Shown here in pieces: positions 26,292 through 34,652 of a stretch of 64,000 bases of DNA (its first letter is position 1; the number at the start of each line of letters is the position of its first letter). The DNA lies in the NCBI GenBank assembly GCA_944368155.1, contig CALVWW010000006.1:1-64000 (forward strand), read 5' to 3'. The notes beneath the pieces were generated by a model, which was not told where the DNA came from, ran no database searches, and saw only the letters and a program-made list of their open reading frames with translations. This DNA is from an uncultured Clostridia bacterium (GTDB lineage: Bacteria; Bacillota; Clostridia; Christensenellales; Borkfalkiaceae). The position numbers and the translations under genes are program-made.

Positions 26292-26927
26292 CTATTCACC
26301 GTCCGGCTTTCCTCTTCTGCGTTTGTCGAGAATTAAGGCGAGTTCTGCCGCTGCCTCTTTAGGCGTTATGTGCGACGTGTTGATGCACATGTCGTAATTC
26401 AGCCAGTCGCCCCACTTTTTACCTGTATAAAAGGAGTAATATTTGGCGCGCCCTTTGTCTATCTTTAAAATATGCCTTCTCAGCGCCGAATCGGACATAT
26501 GCTCGTGCTCCGGCGCCTTTTCGCGGCAACGTTTCAGCCTTGAAGGCATGTCGGCATACACAAAAATGCGCAGAGGATGCATATCTTTAAGTATCCTGTC
26601 GGCACACCGTCCCACAATCACGCAGTCGGAATTTTCTGCCATTTCCCGTATGATGTTGTGCTGTTCGTTATATACCGAAAGGGTCTGCTCCACCACAGGG
26701 TCGGTGAGCGGATAGAACGTTCTGCCCGTAGTTATGGGGAAGGGCATATACGGCCTGCGCTCAACAATCTGGTGTACATACTCCTCCGAAAGCGAAGTGC
26801 GTTTGGCAATCTCCGTTATTATTTCGCGGTCGTAATAGGCTATCTGCAAATCGTCGGAAAGCCTCCGGCCGAACTCTCTGCCGCCGCTGCCGAATTCGCG
26901 TCCGACGGTTATAATCAGTCTGTCCAT
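26292..26927 (-). CDS. Cytidylate kinase-like family protein
   Basis: 211 residues. Starts with RLIITVGREFGSGGREFGRR, the Gly-rich loop of the cytidylate-kinase-like family, followed by YYDREIITEIAKRT and a mid-protein VIVGRCADRIL. C-terminal 'YDMCINTSHITPKEAA' is also typical. Probable nucleoside-monophosphate kinase fold; the true substrate of this family is unclear. Own promoter and terminator; no functional link to the neighbouring glycan genes is evident. Confidence 0.87.
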   Translation of the reverse strand: MDRLIITVGREFGSGGREFGRRLSDDLQIAYYDREIITEIAKRTSLSEEYVHQIVERRPYMPFPITTGRTFYPLTDPVVEQTLSVYNEQHNIIREMAENSDCVIVGRCADRILKDMHPLRIFVYADMPSRLKRCREKAPEHEHMSDSALRRHILKIDKGRAKYYSFYTGKKWGDWLNYDMCINTSHITPKEAAAELALILDKRRRGKPDGE

Positions 26928-26952
26928 GAGTTTTCGCCTCCTTATATATGAA

Positions 26953-26981
26953 ATAATACCACTTTAAGCGGCGTCAGTCAA
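26953..26981 (-). promoter_or_regulatory. Promoter of the cytidylate-kinase-like gene
   Basis: On the minus strand TTGACT (26981-26976), 17 bases, TATTAT (26958-26953), then GGAGG before the start codon. Confidence 0.7.
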
Positions 26982-27141
26982 TACCTGATTGAATTTTTTA
27001 TTCTCTGCGGCAAATTCAAGGTGAAAGCCGATTTTTTGTAATCTTTACACAAAATTCACAGTCTGCTCGCGTTAAGTTTAAACAAAAGGTTTATATTATA
27101 ACTGCAAAGGGCAAGAACCCTTGATGATAAGGAGAAAACAG

Positions 27142-27339
27142 ATGTCGGCAGTAAACAGCAGCCTGAGCACCGAGACCACTCCGCTGACAGGCGGAAGTTA
27201 TAAGGTGACTTACTACAGGAACGCTTCGGGCGCATGCCGCAAGCAGGACGCGACGGAAGCAATTATTCACTACCATAAGCTCGACGGTACCCTCGTCCAC
27301 TGCGAGTACGTAAAGCTTGTCGGCGGAATAAAACTCTGA
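27142..27339 (+). CDS. Uncharacterised 65-residue protein
   Basis: Starts at ATG 27142, preceded by AAGGAG. I do not recognise the family. A Ser/Thr-rich N-terminus (SSLSTETTPLTGG) is followed by a small predicted beta-rich fold (YKVTYYRNASG ... IIHYHKLDGTLVHCEYVKLV). No signal peptide or membrane helix. A strong terminator follows at 27413. Stand-alone gene with clear signals, so likely expressed. Confidence 0.7.
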   Translation: MSAVNSSLSTETTPLTGGSYKVTYYRNASGACRKQDATEAIIHYHKLDGTLVHCEYVKLVGGIKL

Positions 27340-27412
27340 CTTGAAGAGCAGAAAGGCACAAAAGCTCACACGGCGGATAAGTCCGCATATATATACATAA
27401 AATTTCCCCTCC

Positions 27413-27458
27413 AAAAAAATGCCCGCCGCAGGCCGAAAGGTCTGCGGCGGGCATTTTT
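27413..27458 (+). terminator. Terminator
   Basis: GCCCGCCGCAG ... CTGCGGCGGGC with A-run before and ATTTTT after; ends the 65-residue gene. Confidence 0.85.
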
Positions 27459-27538
27459 ATCAAAAAACTGTTTACAATTTTCCGCTGCAGTTGTATAATA
27501 ATTTTCAAGGTTATATATTTTTCCGGCGGGTAAAATAA

Positions 27539-28582
27539 TTGTCGAAATTCAAACTTTCAAAAAAGGCAATAGCGGCAGTCATATCGGTGGCGTGCGCCGC
27601 AGTGATAATATGCACCCTTTTGATAGTCAACATATTCTATCCGCTCAGGTATTTCCCTGCATATGTAGTCGCCCGCGAACGCCCCGCAGAGGGAGAGCTC
27701 GAAGTCGCTGTTTTAGATGTGGGCCATGCCGACTGCGCAATAGTTACCTTCCCGAACGGCAGTACGATGCTCATTGACGGCGGCGACGGCTCCTACCGCA
27801 GCAATCTGAAGATTCTTACCGAACTCAACCGCCGCGATATAGATTTTATCGACTATGTAGTATGCACTTCGGTTGAAGAGGAATACTGCGGCGGACTGGG
27901 AGAAATTCTGCGCAACAAGCGGGTCGGGTACATCTTCTGGCCGTATTGCCTCAACAGATATATCAGCGACGGCTTTGCCGACTTTGTTACTTCTGCTTCG
28001 AGCGCGCTTTCGTCCTATCCCGACGGGCAGGACCGCATGATAATTTCAGAATACAGCGCCGGTGTTGTCGCCGGTGACGCCTTCTTCACTTTTTTATCGC
28101 CTTCGTTGCATACCAGCCCCGAATCGGAATATTCCCATCTCAATTCCGACCCGTCGGAGGAAAATATCTCCGCGGCTTCTGCAGTCATCTGGATTGAATA
28201 CGCGGGCACGGGAATAGTGTATGCCGGCGGCGTATCTGGGGCAAAACTGACCGAAATCGCCGAAACATATACGCTCATGCAGGAGCTCGGCGAAGAGTAC
28301 TTCACATTTGCCGGCCATGAAATAAATTTTTCGGACTGCGCTGCATACAAAGTTGCTTCCCACGGTTCAGACAACGCCCGCTCTGCGCTCTTTACCGACC
28401 TCATATCACCTGAAATCTCTGTGATATCCGTCGGGGAGAACAATGCCGAGGGCAGCCCTGCGGTTGCAACCATGTCTGACCTTCTCGCCCACGGCGAACT
28501 GTTTATCACACAGTACGACGGCGACGTAACTCTTACAATCAAAGAAGACGGCATGCTTTCCGCTTCTTCATCAATATCCTGA
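27539..28582 (+). CDS. Membrane-anchored metallo-beta-lactamase-fold protein (ComEC C-domain-like) without metal ligands
   Basis: 347 residues from a TTG, the only usable start before the membrane helix (residues about 11-33). The outer domain opens like ComEC/MBL hydrolases: VAVLDVGHADCAIVTFPNGS and MLIDGGDG. Where the family has the HxHxDH metal motif, this protein reads VCTSVEEEYCGGL, so the ligand histidines are lost. A late 'ASHGSDNARS' resembles the later conserved motif. Probably a catalytically inactive or altered paralogue. It lies 12 bases upstream of aroC but has no evident link to it. Confidence 0.75.
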   Translation: MSKFKLSKKAIAAVISVACAAVIICTLLIVNIFYPLRYFPAYVVARERPAEGELEVAVLDVGHADCAIVTFPNGSTMLIDGGDGSYRSNLKILTELNRRDIDFIDYVVCTSVEEEYCGGLGEILRNKRVGYIFWPYCLNRYISDGFADFVTSASSALSSYPDGQDRMIISEYSAGVVAGDAFFTFLSPSLHTSPESEYSHLNSDPSEENISAASAVIWIEYAGTGIVYAGGVSGAKLTEIAETYTLMQELGEEYFTFAGHEINFSDCAAYKVASHGSDNARSALFTDLISPEISVISVGENNAEGSPAVATMSDLLAHGELFITQYDGDVTLTIKEDGMLSASSSIS

Positions 28583-28594
28583 AAGGAGAAACTT

Positions 28595-29722
28595 ATGAAA
28601 CTCACCACCGCAGGCGAATCGCACGGCAGGGCGCTCGTCGGAATAATAGAGGGCCTGCCCTCAAACCTCAAGATAGACAGCGCGCTCATAGACGCCGACC
28701 TTGCCCTGCGCCAGAGCGGCTACGGCAGGGGCGGCAGGCAGAAGATTGAAAGGGACAGAATAGAAATTTTAAGCGGCGTGCGCGGCGAACTCACGCTCGG
28801 CAGCCCGCTCGCATTTATGATAGTTAACGCCGATTATAAAAACTGGGAGAACTGTATGTCTTCCGGTCCGTGCGACACTTCCGAACGTACTCTTACAAGG
28901 GTGCGTCCCGGGCACGCCGATTTGACAGGCCTGTTAAAGTTCGGCCAGAGCGACGCCAGAAATATACTCGAGCGCGCCAGCGCGAGGGAGACTGCCGTCC
29001 GTGTTGCCGCGGGCGCCGTTGCCAAGCAGTATCTCGCCGCTCTCGGGGTGCAGGTGGGCGGATACGTGAAGAGCGTGTGCGGCATAGAGGACGGCACAGT
29101 GCATGATTTTAAAGAGCTTGCGGCTGCGAAATCACGCCCGCTGTTCATGTTAGACGATAAAAAAGAGAGCGAGGCAATGGCCCTCATAGATAAGTTGAAA
29201 AAAGAGGGCGATACGGCCGGGGGAGTCGTTGAGGTGCGTGTGCGCGGTTTAAAGAGCGGTTTCGGCAGTTGTATGACATACGGTGAAAAGCTTGACGGCC
29301 GCCTTGCGGGCGCGCTCATGAGCATTCAGGCAATAAAGGGAGTGGAGATAGGCGCCGGATTTAACGCGGCTTCCCTTCCCGGGAGCAAAGTCCACGACGA
29401 AATATTCAATGAAGACGGGAAGTTCGTCCGCCGCACGAACAATGCCGGCGGAATAGAGGGCGGCATGAGCAACGGCGAGGATATAACAGTGCGCGCCGCG
29501 ATGAAGCCCATTCCCACGCTGATGCGCGGACTGGCCACCGTAGATTTCGCCACGGGCGAACCCTGCCGTGCGGCGGGCGAGCGCAGCGACGTCGCTGCAA
29601 TCTGCGCCTGCGAAATAATTGCCGAGAGCGTTGTCGCCTTCACGATAGCGCAGGCCGTATCCGACCGTCTCGGCGGCGACAATATGCCTCAGGTTATATC
29701 GCGCTATAAGGAGCTTGTCTGA
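28595..29722 (+). CDS. aroC: Chorismate synthase
   Basis: 375 residues. Signatures GESHGRALVGIIEGLP, the FMN-binding RPGHADLTG (GHADLTG), and 'RTNNAGGIEGGMSNGEDI' are canonical. Catalyses the final shikimate step, EPSP to chorismate, using reduced FMN. AAAGGAG lies before the ATG. First gene of aroC-aroB-aroE-aroQ-aroK, each only a few bases apart. Confidence 0.97.
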   Translation: MKLTTAGESHGRALVGIIEGLPSNLKIDSALIDADLALRQSGYGRGGRQKIERDRIEILSGVRGELTLGSPLAFMIVNADYKNWENCMSSGPCDTSERTLTRVRPGHADLTGLLKFGQSDARNILERASARETAVRVAAGAVAKQYLAALGVQVGGYVKSVCGIEDGTVHDFKELAAAKSRPLFMLDDKKESEAMALIDKLKKEGDTAGGVVEVRVRGLKSGFGSCMTYGEKLDGRLAGALMSIQAIKGVEIGAGFNAASLPGSKVHDEIFNEDGKFVRRTNNAGGIEGGMSNGEDITVRAAMKPIPTLMRGLATVDFATGEPCRAAGERSDVAAICACEIIAESVVAFTIAQAVSDRLGGDNMPQVISRYKELV

Positions 29723-29723
29723 T

Positions 29724-30794
29724 ATGAAAAAGCTTGAAATAAAGACGCCTTCGTGCGAAAGCATTATCTATTGTGGCGATGGCGCGCTCGATAAAATTCT
29801 TCCCGAAGTGCTGACGGGCAGGCAACTCTTTACCGTGACAGACAGCAGAGTTTATAAGCTCTACAAAAGTTTTATCGACGAAAAATTGGCGCCCTTCGGG
29901 CAAGTGCATGTCATAACAGCGGGGGAGCGCAGCAAAAATTACACCTGCCTTATGGGAATACTCAAAGCAATGCTCGCCGCTGGCGTAAAGCGCGGCGGCA
30001 CGGTTGTCGCTCTCGGCGGCGGCGTAGTGGGGGATATTGCAGGCCTTGCCGCCTCGCTGTATATGCGCGGCGTGCATCTTGTGCAGATACCCACAACGCT
30101 TTTGTCACAGGTGGACAGCTCGGTGGGAGGAAAGACTGCAATAGACCTCTGCGGAGTTAAAAATATAGTCGGCACATTCTATCAGCCCGAGACTGTCATA
30201 GTCGACCCCGTATTTTTAAAGACCCTGCCCGCACGCGAAATACGGTGCGGACTCGGCGAAATAATAAAGTACGGTGCCTTAAACAAGGATATCTACATAA
30301 AGCTTATCGAAAATCAGAATTCTTTAAAGACAATCGGCTTTTTAAAGGATATTACTTACGACTGCATAGCCCACAAAGCCGACGTAGTGGCCCGCGACGA
30401 GCGCGAGAGCGGAATAAGAAAAACTCTAAACCTCGGACATACAACGGGGCATGCGTTCGAGTTGTACTACAGGCGCAAATCTCACGGCGAGTTTGTTCTC
30501 ATCGGCATGTATTACGAGCTTTACATCGCCGTCAAAAAGGGCATATGTCCGCCCGAATATGCAAAGTCGCTCAAGGAACTCATTATAAAAGTAATCGAAG
30601 TGCCCGCCTATGAAGATGCCGCCGAGGCATGCAGGGGCGCGGCATATGATAAAAAGAACGTAAAGGCGCAGGAGATATCTGTGATAGTGCCCGCTTCTGC
30701 AGGCGAGCCTGAGGAACTCCGCCTGCCGGCGGCTGAATATGCCGCGCTCGTCGGCGAATGTGCGCGCAATATGCGCCTTGAGAAGGGGGAATAA
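29724..30794 (+). CDS. aroB: 3-dehydroquinate synthase
   Basis: 356 residues from ATG 29724, which overlaps the aroC stop region. NAD-binding ALGGGVVGDIAGLAAS; metal/substrate region IPTTLLSQVDSSVGGKTAID; zinc-ligand LNLGHTTGHAFE. Converts DAHP to 3-dehydroquinate. Second in the aro operon. Confidence 0.96.
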   Translation: MKKLEIKTPSCESIIYCGDGALDKILPEVLTGRQLFTVTDSRVYKLYKSFIDEKLAPFGQVHVITAGERSKNYTCLMGILKAMLAAGVKRGGTVVALGGGVVGDIAGLAASLYMRGVHLVQIPTTLLSQVDSSVGGKTAIDLCGVKNIVGTFYQPETVIVDPVFLKTLPAREIRCGLGEIIKYGALNKDIYIKLIENQNSLKTIGFLKDITYDCIAHKADVVARDERESGIRKTLNLGHTTGHAFELYYRRKSHGEFVLIGMYYELYIAVKKGICPPEYAKSLKELIIKVIEVPAYEDAAEACRGAAYDKKNVKAQEISVIVPASAGEPEELRLPAAEYAALVGECARNMRLEKGE

Positions 30795-30796
30795 AT

Positions 30797-31609
30797 ATGA
30801 AAAAGCTGAATTTAGCAGTAATCGGCAAGGATGTTTCACAGTCGTCCAGCCCGGCGATGCATACTTTCATCGCTTCGGGGCTTGGCGCGCAAATAACATA
30901 CGACAAGGTGTCTGTTCCCCCCGAGCAGTTTAATGAACGGGTCGCGGAGCTGTTTGAAAAGTATGACGCCTTTAACGTCACCATTCCGTTCAAACTGGAT
31001 ATAATACCTTATCTCAGCTCGCTTGAAGGAGACGCCAAATCATTCGGCGCAGTGAACACAGTAGTATCTTCAACGAAAACGGGATACAACACCGACGGGC
31101 TGGGTTTCATGCTCATGCTGAAAAATGCCGGGATAGAGGCGGAGGGGAAGAGCGTGCTCCTGCTCGGCGCGGGCGGCGCGGGCCGCAGCGCGGCAAAAAA
31201 GCTCAGGGACGCAGGCGCGGAAGTCACTGTGTTCGATATGCGGACAGAGTCGGCCGCTGCCGTCGCAAGAGAGTTCGGCGTAAAAGCTGCGGAAAAAATC
31301 CAAATCAAACCTTACGATATAATCATCAATGCCACAGGCGTCGGCATGCACAAAACGGTGGGCATTTCTCCGGTGGGCGAAGAGCTGATATCTCTCTGCG
31401 GCGCCGCTGTCGACCTCATTTACGTGCCGGCAAAGTCAAAATTTTTAGAGATTGCCGAGTCATTCGGCAAACCGGTTTTAAACGGTATGGCGATGCTCTT
31501 CTATCAGGCGTACTATGCCGAGTGCATATACTTCGGGCTTGAGCCCGACGACGCGCAGGCAAAGGCATTGTTTACGCAATATCAAAATTCAGCGGCCCGG
31601 GAGGAGTAA
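30797..31609 (+). CDS. aroE: Shikimate dehydrogenase
   Basis: 270 residues. N-terminal shikimate site 'VIGKDVSQSSSPAMHTF' and FNVTIPFK (catalytic Lys); NADP loop LLGAGGAGRSAAKKL; C-terminal INATGVGMH and NGMAMLFYQAYYAE. Reduces 3-dehydroshikimate to shikimate. Starts two bases after the aroB stop. Confidence 0.96.
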   Translation: MKKLNLAVIGKDVSQSSSPAMHTFIASGLGAQITYDKVSVPPEQFNERVAELFEKYDAFNVTIPFKLDIIPYLSSLEGDAKSFGAVNTVVSSTKTGYNTDGLGFMLMLKNAGIEAEGKSVLLLGAGGAGRSAAKKLRDAGAEVTVFDMRTESAAAVAREFGVKAAEKIQIKPYDIIINATGVGMHKTVGISPVGEELISLCGAAVDLIYVPAKSKFLEIAESFGKPVLNGMAMLFYQAYYAECIYFGLEPDDAQAKALFTQYQNSAAREE

Positions 31610-31610
31610 A

Positions 31611-32039
31611 ATGAAACTGCTTTTTATAAACGGAGTAAACTTAAACATGACGGGCGTCAGGGAGCGCGGGGTTTACGGCACGCAGACTCTCGACGAGATA
31701 AACGCCGATATAGCCGCCCGATTCAAGGAGGTTGAGTGCGAATTTTACCAGAGCAATATAGAGGGTGAAATCTGTACTAAGCTTCATACGGCAAAATGTG
31801 ACGGCATAATTTTAAACGCCGGCGCGTTTACGCACTACAGCTATGCCATACGCGACGCAATAGCCTCAATTTCAATACCCGTGGTGGAGGTTCATATGTC
31901 CAATGTGTTCAAAAGGGAAGAATTCCGCCACAAGTCTGTAATATCCGAGGTGTGCGCCGGCAGCATAGTCGGTTTCGGCAAAAACAGCTATATCCTCGCC
32001 GCGGAGAGTTTTCTTTTAAAACAGAACTTTCAGGGGTGA
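31611..32039 (+). CDS. aroQ: Type II 3-dehydroquinate dehydratase
   Basis: 142 residues from ATG 31611 (GGAGGAG upstream). Motifs INGVNLNMTGVRERGVYG, with catalytic Tyr in VYG, FYQSNIEGEI, ILNAGAFTHYS and VEVHMSNVFKREEFRHKS. The usual NGPNLN reads NGVNLN, and the Arg of the lid loop is kept. Dehydrates 3-dehydroquinate. Dodecameric enzyme in most relatives. Confidence 0.95.
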   Translation: MKLLFINGVNLNMTGVRERGVYGTQTLDEINADIAARFKEVECEFYQSNIEGEICTKLHTAKCDGIILNAGAFTHYSYAIRDAIASISIPVVEVHMSNVFKREEFRHKSVISEVCAGSIVGFGKNSYILAAESFLLKQNFQG

Positions 32040-32042
32040 ATC

Positions 32043-32549
32043 ATGAATATAGTGCTGTGCGGAATGATGGGCTGCGGCAAAACTACCGTTGCGGCTGCTC
32101 TGTCTGCTCTTACGGGAATGGAACAGACTGATACCGACGCGGAAATAGTGAAGGAATACGGCCGAATCGCCGACATATTCGAAAGATACGGCGAGGCGCG
32201 CTTCCGCGAGATAGAATGCCAAACCGTTGAAAAAATCTGCCGCCGCGATAATATCATAATAGCTACGGGCGGCGGCTGCGTTCTGCGGGAAGAGAATGTC
32301 AGACTTTTAAGGGGAAGCGGGAAAATAGTCTTTCTCCGCACCCGCCCTGAAACGCTCATCGGGCGCGTCGAGGGAGATACCGAGCGGCCGTTGCTCGCGG
32401 GCGGTGCGGAAAAGAGAATAAAGGAGATTCTGCCCGTGCGCACGCCGTTTTACGAGGGCGCCGCCGACTTCATCGTCGATACCGACAATCTTTCTCCCGA
32501 GGAGATAGCCGCGGCCATTGCAAAAAAATATCAGTTGCCCGTAAAATAG
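32043..32549 (+). CDS. aroK: Shikimate kinase
   Basis: 168 residues. P-loop GMMGCGKTTV; shikimate-binding DTDAEIVKEYG, ATGGGCVLRE and later RPLL. Phosphorylates shikimate. Last of the five clustered aro genes; EPSP synthase (aroA) is not in this window. Confidence 0.95.
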   Translation: MNIVLCGMMGCGKTTVAAALSALTGMEQTDTDAEIVKEYGRIADIFERYGEARFREIECQTVEKICRRDNIIIATGGGCVLREENVRLLRGSGKIVFLRTRPETLIGRVEGDTERPLLAGGAEKRIKEILPVRTPFYEGAADFIVDTDNLSPEEIAAAIAKKYQLPVK

Positions 32550-32582
32550 TTTGCGGGCTTAAATTTCAGGATAATTTATTTT

Positions 32583-33311
32583 ATGAAAAAAGTTGCTTTG
32601 ATTACGGGCGGAACGCGCGGAATAGGAAGGGATATAGCCTTTGAGTTTTTACAGCGCGGCTACGAGGTGATAATAAATTATTTTAACAACGAGAGCGCGG
32701 CGATAGCTACTCAGGCGGAGTTCAACATGCTCGGGTACTGTCCCGTTTTGATGCGCGCGGACGTTGCCGACGAGTATGCGGTGCGCGATATGTTTTCTGA
32801 AATTTTCCGCCTGTATAATAAGATAGACGTGCTCGTCAACAATGCGGGAATCTCTTATGTGGGCGTCATACAGGACACCACCCCCGCCGAGTGGGACAGA
32901 ATATTCGGCGTGAATGTGCGCGGCGCCTATCTCTGCAGCCGCGCCGTTGCCGACAGAATGATAGGAATGGGAGGAGGTTCCATCATAAACATCTCCTCCA
33001 TATGGGGCGAGGTTGGCGCCAGCTGCGAGGTGGCTTATTCTGCTTCCAAGGCGGCGCTCATAGGCTTCACCAAAGCGCTGTCGAAGGAGCTTGCTCCTTC
33101 AGGCGTGCGCGTAAATTGCGTAAGTCCGGGCGTGATAGATACAGATATGAACTCGCATCTGACACCGGACGAGCTTGAGGAACTCATCGAACGCATACCG
33201 GTCGGAAGGCTGGGCACGGGCAGCGACATTGCCGCGGCATGCTCATTTCTTGCCGAGGCGCCATATATAACGGGAGAAGTGCTCTCTGTCGGCGGAGGTT
33301 TTTCAAAATAG
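32583..33311 (+). CDS. SDR-family 3-oxoacyl-ACP reductase-like protein
   Basis: 242 residues. Rossmann TGGTRGIGRDIA, VNNAGISYVG, catalytic Ser in INISSIWGE and YSASKAAL (YxxxK). The end SVGGGFSK is typical FabG. Placed after aroK without other fatty-acid genes, so it could be FabG or another SDR oxidoreductase. Followed by a strong terminator. Confidence 0.9.
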   Translation: MKKVALITGGTRGIGRDIAFEFLQRGYEVIINYFNNESAAIATQAEFNMLGYCPVLMRADVADEYAVRDMFSEIFRLYNKIDVLVNNAGISYVGVIQDTTPAEWDRIFGVNVRGAYLCSRAVADRMIGMGGGSIINISSIWGEVGASCEVAYSASKAALIGFTKALSKELAPSGVRVNCVSPGVIDTDMNSHLTPDELEELIERIPVGRLGTGSDIAAACSFLAEAPYITGEVLSVGGGFSK

Positions 33312-33342
33312 TTCTTTCACTCTGCTGTGTCATTATGTTCAT

Positions 33343-33388
33343 AAAAGCCCGCGGCGCGCGTAAAATTTTCCGCGCGCCGCGGGCTTTT
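33343..33388 (+). terminator. Terminator after the SDR gene
   Basis: AAAAGCCCGCGGCGCGCG and its complement with flanking T-run. Confidence 0.85.
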
Positions 33389-33517
33389 GGCGGCTCTTCG
33401 GGTTATTTTGCCGTAAATTGAGGTTATAATATATACGACGGTAAAAAAATATAAAAAAATTGATAAAAATTTTATAAAAAATAAAGGAATTGCAGTTTTT
33501 TTTGCGTATATTTAGTC

Positions 33518-34549
33518 GTGAAAGAAAATATGCCTGTTTTAAAAGAGCGTACGTATGCCATAGAAGAACAATTTTTTTCGCCGTACGCCACAAAATCAAA
33601 GGACACAAAGGGGCGCGCGCATGCGGAACAGCCGTGCGATATGCGCACCGATTTTCAGCGTGACCGCGACAGGATAATATATTGCAAGGCGTTCAGGCGT
33701 CTGAAGAATAAAACGCAGGTGTTTTTTTCTCCCGAAGGAGACCATTACATAACCCGGCTCACGCATACGCTTGACGTGGCGCAGATAGCGCGCAGTCTTG
33801 CGCGTGCGCTCGCGCTCAACGAAGATTTGGCTGAAGCGGCGGCTTTGGGACATGATTTGGGACACACGCCCTTCGGTCACAGCGGCGAGAGAATTTTAAA
33901 TAAACTTGCACCATGCGGCTTTAAACATAACGTCCAGTCTGTGAGGGTGGTGGACGTGCTCGAAAAGGACGGCAGGGGGCTGAATCTCACTTTCGAAGTG
34001 CGCGACGGGATACTCAACCATCAGAAGAGCGGCCACCCCTCCACATTGGAGGGCATGTGCGTGCGCATTGCCGACAAAGTGGCTTACATAAATCACGATT
34101 TGGACGACGCCGTCCGCGCCGGCGTTTTAAAGCCTGAGGATGTGCCCGGGGATATAACCGACGTCCTAGGCACAAGTTCAAAAGAGCGCATTAATACCGC
34201 CATAACTTCCGTGTGGCGCGAAAGCTACGGAAAAAACAGCGTACAGATGGGCGGCGAAGTCGTCGAAGCGAGCGAAAAACTGCGTGCGTTTATGTTTGAA
34301 AGGGTTTATTTCACCGAATTTGCCCGCGGCGAAGAGCAAAAGGCCGAGCGCATGCTCTCGTGTATGTACGAATATTTCATGAAAAATGCAGACAAGCTCC
34401 CCGATATGTTTATTTCGCTTCTTGAGCGCTTCCCGAGGGAACAGGTGGTTTGCGACTATATCTCGTCTATGACCGACAGGTACGCCGTCTACACATTCAA
34501 TAAAATATTTGTTCCCCGCGGCTGGTCGTTCATCGACGAACAGAACTGA
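33518..34549 (+). CDS. dGTPase-like HD-domain phosphohydrolase
   Basis: 343 residues from GTG 33518, or 339 from ATG 33530; neither has a ribosome site, and a TATATT box ends five bases before the GTG, so a leaderless message is possible. HD motifs RLTHTLDVAQIARSLA and GHDLGHTPFGHSGE; also NHQKSGHP. The family hydrolyses dNTPs to deoxynucleosides and triphosphate. The usual firmicute position before dnaG is kept. Confidence 0.92.
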   Translation: MKENMPVLKERTYAIEEQFFSPYATKSKDTKGRAHAEQPCDMRTDFQRDRDRIIYCKAFRRLKNKTQVFFSPEGDHYITRLTHTLDVAQIARSLARALALNEDLAEAAALGHDLGHTPFGHSGERILNKLAPCGFKHNVQSVRVVDVLEKDGRGLNLTFEVRDGILNHQKSGHPSTLEGMCVRIADKVAYINHDLDDAVRAGVLKPEDVPGDITDVLGTSSKERINTAITSVWRESYGKNSVQMGGEVVEASEKLRAFMFERVYFTEFARGEEQKAERMLSCMYEYFMKNADKLPDMFISLLERFPREQVVCDYISSMTDRYAVYTFNKIFVPRGWSFIDEQN

Positions 34550-34652
34550 AAATGCCCCGTACGACAGGGCATATGCGCGGGGCAATTGACGATTTGAGTT
34601 TACGGGCGCAGCCCGGGCGGAAAATTTGTGAAAGTTTTTTGAGGTAGTATAA

